Assembly: GCF_000003605.2 (NCBI RefSeq)
Contig: NW_003140817.1
Coordinates: forward strand, 154,371 to 218,370
Direction of reading: 5' to 3'
DNA: 64,000 nt
Origin: Saccoglossus kowalevskii
Lineage: Eukaryota > Hemichordata > Enteropneusta > Harrimaniidae
The first letter of the stretch is position 1, and each line of letters begins with the position of its first letter. The notes under the pieces were generated by a model, which ran no database searches, had not been told where the DNA came from, and worked only from the letters and a program-made list of their open reading frames with translations. This document shows positions 60,233 to 64,000 of this stretch, one piece after another. Position numbers and translations under genes: made by a program.

Positions 60233-61314
60233 GACTGTTTGACGCGAAAATCTTGTTAAAGCATCTGTACATGGACACTTCTTGTCAAGAATACTGACAC
60301 CGTATATTGGGTGTCAAGGAGTGTGTATATATGCGCAATAACCTGACAAATACTTTATGCGTCGTTATTCTTTTTCGTAGTAGTACATGGAATGTTTGGT
60401 TTTGATGTTCGCACGGTATGATCGCATATTTTCACTGGTGAAAAATTCAAAAAAAATATTTGTAATGTTTAGTCTAGTTACTGCATGCAGTCGATTGTCC
60501 AAAATAACAATAAATTAGTTCAGTGAGCTTGTTAGTGACGTAACTGTGACGTAAATGTGTCAATTGAACGTTATATCTAATGACAACTTCATAAAAATTA
60601 TATTTTTGTCTTCGTAAATGCGGCGCAGGGCGAAGGGTTCTGAATATAGAGTCGTTGGGAGTTTGTCACATTATTTACGAATATTAGGTAACTTTGTTGT
60701 AGCAAAGCAATTTGTCAAAAAAATAGTGGCGAATGTCTCATTCACATTACGAATACGATTTTGTTAGTATTCCAGGGCGATAGTCCCAGTCAGTGAAGGT
60801 CATTATTATGTCTCCCCACTTTTCATTGTACAAAATACATGTGCATGTGGTGATAGCGCATAATACCCCCCCCCCCCGTCTCCCCACCATGCTCGTTCGA
60901 ACACAGATACGACACTTCCGTCAGAGAATAAAACTGATTTGTGATTGAGCAAATTATGAACGAATGAATATTTCCAGCGGTGAATCTGTGCACGGTAAAC
61001 GTTTTTTATGTGGGAATTAAAATAAGATGTTATCGTACTACAAGTTGTGTAGTTTGTCAGAAACATTTGTGCAGATTAAAATAAAATGAGCGAAATTTTG
61101 CCAAAAGAAACGAAAACTGGTTCTAACTGGTTTATTGAATGTATAGACGACCTAAACTATCAAAAACAAAGTGAGTGGTTCTCTCGCTCTCAAAGAAATT
61201 TTGGCGGTCCTTTTGACTAACTTGCTCCACAATATAAGACGTTTGAAACATGTACATGTCTAAATGGTTCCACCAAAAAACACAAGTTTATTTAGTAGTG
61301 ACGTTAAATTCAAT
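60233..61314. other. Spacer between GST genes C and D
   Basis: About 1.1 kb, the shortest spacer in the cluster. It should contain the promoter of gene C and the 3' UTR of gene D. Apart from a short C-run (about 60867-60877) I see no repeat, gene or clear promoter element. Confidence 0.6.
61287..61292 (-). terminator. Polyadenylation signal of GST gene D
   Basis: AATAAA on the minus strand about 23 bases after the stop codon of gene D; a second one lies at 61131-61136. Confidence 0.5.
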
Positions 61315-63325
61315 TCACAATAAAATCTCATCAATAAGAGGATTTGGACTATTGTAGTGCTTATAAAATCGTCTGAATTGTTCTGGAGAAACATGGTGAT
61401 TCTTCACAGCGGGAACTTCCATCATTTGAGACATCCAAGACGTGAGCAACGGGAAACGGTTTCCAGGGAGACTGTCACCACCCAAAACATTCATACCTTC
61501 TATACGTTCGAAGAATGGCCATATAATGATGTCAACGAGGCCGGGTTTCTCACCTGGGAAAACAAATATTTAACAATTATTATTATTATCACATCGGGCA
61601 AGTCTGCCTGTTTTGATTCATCATACATAAAAAATAAATAATCAATGAAAATAAGTTGGGTTTAATCAACAAAATATTGATTTTCTTATATTTAGACAAA
61701 TCATGCAGATGCATGTATGTGATAAATTTAAGAATTTTAATCTGCTACATTCATTCATTCATTCATTCATTCATTCATTCATTCAATGACAAAACAGGTT
61801 GTATAACAACATATATATCGTAACTGATATATAGTCATCCTTAAGATAATATTAGAAATTTACGTTAATTAAATATATTGATATGGTATATATATATCTA
61901 TAAAGATCCGCAAACTAGCGATTAATAACAATGGGCACATTTCGAATTTTCGAATGTTGTTAAATTCAGTCATTATACTTAATGAAGGTTCTTGTCCTAC
62001 TAACCTCTAAAATAGACTGATTTTCTTTCCTTCAACTCGTTTTCCATTCTATCCAAGTGTTGAAAAAAATCATTTTTCTTTTCTTCTTCTAGCCCAGTCA
62101 CCTCCTTGCGTGACATCATCAATGGCACAATCTGTAGTCAGATGTACAATCGGTATCCTATAAACACTATCCTTTTGAAAATGTCAAATCACAGCAAGAT
62201 CTACTCCCTGACACTTTAATCTACAGGGCACATTTGTTGTTTCAAGTCTTTTTGAAGCTCTCAAACATGGTGATCGTTGAAATTAACAGAGGTGTTCTCA
62301 ATATCCCGAAAATAAAAATGGTCGCCGAGATCTCAATGATAGCTAGAAAGCTGCGAGACTTGTTAGTGCCCATCAAATATTGTTCCACTGTCTCCCGCCA
62401 TCGCGTCCACAGTTTAAATTACCATGGCAACAAAGGTCAGAGGAATTGTGAACGCGATGACAGAAGAGAATAGGATATCATTTGTGAGTCAAAAACAAGA
62501 TGTTGGCTCTCCCACTCTCATCTAGATCTCGACTAACATTACTTATTTCTCGAAGTGAGGACGAGGTAAGTTAAAATGTATACCTTGCCGCTAAAGAAGT
62601 CTATCAGTATTTTATCTTGCGCCCTCTGGTACGGAGTCTCGGCAACCAATTGGTCACCAGGGTAAACCTCGTCCAAGTATTCACAGCACACAACGGATTC
62701 ATATACAATTTGATCGTTTATTTCCAATATTGGAACTAGACCTTTAGGATTCCGTTCTATAAACCAAGATGGTTTCTTTTTAAGGTTTACATTGACAACC
62801 TCGTGCCTGAAAAAAAAAAAAATAAATATTGGTTATTGCTACAACCCGACGGGGAGAGATTGTATAGATTGTATCCCTTCAGCCCAAATACTAAGACAGT
62901 TCCTGGCGCAGATGAACGAAATCTCATAATGTGAAAACGAAGTATACTTATGATTTACTTCAGATCCGGGCTTCAGATCTACTGCTAAGATTAATGATGG
63001 AGGTGAACGAAAACTAATATCAGTTGTTATATCCTAAAAATGAAGTGTACTTACTCTATTCCCTTTGGATTTAATGCTAAGGCCGTTCTCGGTGGTGATG
63101 GACGAAACTTCATATTGTAAATACGAAGCACACTTACCTTATTGCCTTCAGATCTAATGCTGAGACAGTCCTTGGTGCAGATGGGTAAAACCTCATATTG
63201 TAAATCTAAGTATACTTACTCTATTCCCTTCACACCCAATGCTAGGATAGTCCTCTGGGCCATTGGACAGAACCTCATACTGTAAATACGAAGAGTATCC
63301 TTCTTCAATGGTGGCAGCTCCGAGT
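61315..63325 (-). CDS. GSTO: Omega-class glutathione transferase, gene D (exon 1 beyond the window)
   Basis: Exons 2-5 in coding order: 63220-63325, 62584-62806, 62005-62131, 61315-61553. With the 25-nt first exon seen in A-C the protein would be 239 aa. TLRIYSMRFCPMAQR carries the catalytic Cys; KPSWF, GLVPILE, YES and CCEYLDEVYPGDQ follow; exon 5 has IIWPFFERIEGMN and ends LIDEILL. Exon 3 is about 95% identical in DNA to that of gene A, whereas exons 4 and 5 differ more. No MSEKHL-type exon 1 was found between 63326 and 64000, so it should lie further right (intron 1 is 0.5-2.9 kb in A-C). Between exons 2 and 3 is an array of partial exon-2 copies. Confidence 0.92.
61748..61786. repeat. (ATTC)n microsatellite
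   Basis: About nine CATT units in intron 4 of GST gene D. Confidence 0.95.
62870..63210 (-). pseudogene. Tandem array of partial exon-2 copies in GST gene D
   Basis: Immediately after the exon 2 donor (minus strand) come four degenerate copies of the 3' part of exon 2, at 63129-63210, 63045-63128, 62943-63044 and 62870-62942. Where exon 2 reads RIYSMRFCPMAQRTILALGV, the copies read, for example, RIYNMKFRPSPPRTALALNP (63045-63128) and IYNMRFYPSAPRTVSALDL (63129-63210). The catalytic Cys is Arg, Tyr, not recognisable and Arg in these four units. Two units keep a good donor (GTAAGT). None has a 3' acceptor or the first half of the exon, so they are not normal alternative exons. Units are about 82-102 bp. 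Confidence 0.85.
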
Positions 63326-64000
63326 CTATGAAAAGTTAAAAGACATTCAGAAATGTAGTGCGTAATGTTATTTATGCTAATTTTATATGTTTATATTAAT
63401 TATGGACGTGTATTGTATATGTTTTATTTACTCGACTATATCCGTAAACTTGGCAATTACTAAGAGTCGAGCACGAATGAAGTTTGGTGAAAGGTACCGA
63501 ACTTCGATGAAATAAAACAAATAGCGAACAAGATTACGGTGGAAACAACTAGCCAAGACACCTTTTCTTTCAGAATATCAAAAGGTCTTCCAGTTATTTT
63601 ACAATAGCACTTTTTTTTACATTATTGGAAATTATCTATATTGCCGACGCACCAACATGTTTAATATGTTTCTCTGAAATATGCACATTTTATGAACCTG
63701 ATTACTAAAATATTTGGAAAATCTTGTCATGATTATCAATGATATCGTGACGTCAACAAGAGTAATCGTTTTGTAATCTCAAGTAACTATGGGAACACAA
63801 CTTATTTGCTATATATAAAATACATATAGCTCCGATTTTGACATTGTCGAAGATAGATTAGTTGCATTTTTCAAATGTCGGCGAAATATTGAAATTTATA
63901 AAAAAAAAATGAAATGGAAAATCCCCGTTAGATCAATCGCCTGACAGGGTCGGCGATAGTTATTTTGCCCTCGGCGGCTGATTCACTTGTAGTTCGCGTT
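63326..64000 (-). other. Start of intron 1 of GST gene D
   Basis: A+T-rich sequence with no recognisable exon or repeat. Exon 1 of gene D is expected beyond the right edge. Confidence 0.5.

Noticed and set aside
62870-63210. Mutually exclusive alternative exons for GST gene D
   Set aside because: The units lack acceptors and the first half of exon 2, and read-through from exon 2 hits a stop at once, so they cannot swap in as normal exons.

Overview
The window is nuclear DNA from an animal: split genes with GT-AG introns, an A+T-rich background, minisatellites, and many short non-autonomous transposons with terminal inverted repeats (TIRs). The two gene families (a SEC14L1-type lipid-transfer protein and omega-class glutathione transferases) plus the repeat load fit a marine invertebrate such as a hemichordate, lancelet or lophotrochozoan. 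The sequence does not decide which.

The left half (about 0.2-36.3 kb) is one minus-strand gene. I could assemble all 14 coding exons of a SEC14L1/5 orthologue with consistent phase at every junction. They give 724 residues: PRELI/MSF1 domain, CRAL-TRIO-N, CRAL-TRIO (SEC14), GOLD and a Ser-rich tail. The first coding exon lies 13.8 kb from the second, and introns 1 and 3 (13.8 and 9.4-11.3 kb class) hold most of the repeats.

From 36.3 to 43.8 kb I see no gene, only dispersed repeats, CpG-rich patches and possible CTCF-type sites.

From 43.8 kb to the right edge is a head-to-tail cluster of four minus-strand omega-class GST genes (GSTO A-D, left to right), each with five coding exons in the same positions and phases. 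B and C look intact (240 and 239 aa). A is shortened at its C-terminus by a stop codon where its paralogues have Arg. D lacks only its first exon, which should lie beyond the window. A decayed exon-3 relic of a fifth copy lies between B and C. Downstream of exon 2 of gene D is a tandem array of partial exon-2 copies, none of which keeps the catalytic Cys; gene A has one remnant of the same array. The enzymes should be cytosolic GSH-dependent thioltransferases/reductases.

Repeats: a Helentron-like family with internal 157-bp repeats (four copies); TA-flanked MITE families; two TTAA-flanked MITE families, one concentrated around the GST cluster; a family with about 30-bp TIRs, one copy of which is interrupted; two further dispersed families; four minisatellites; one tRNA-like SINE head; and a 50-N assembly gap between duplicated flanks.
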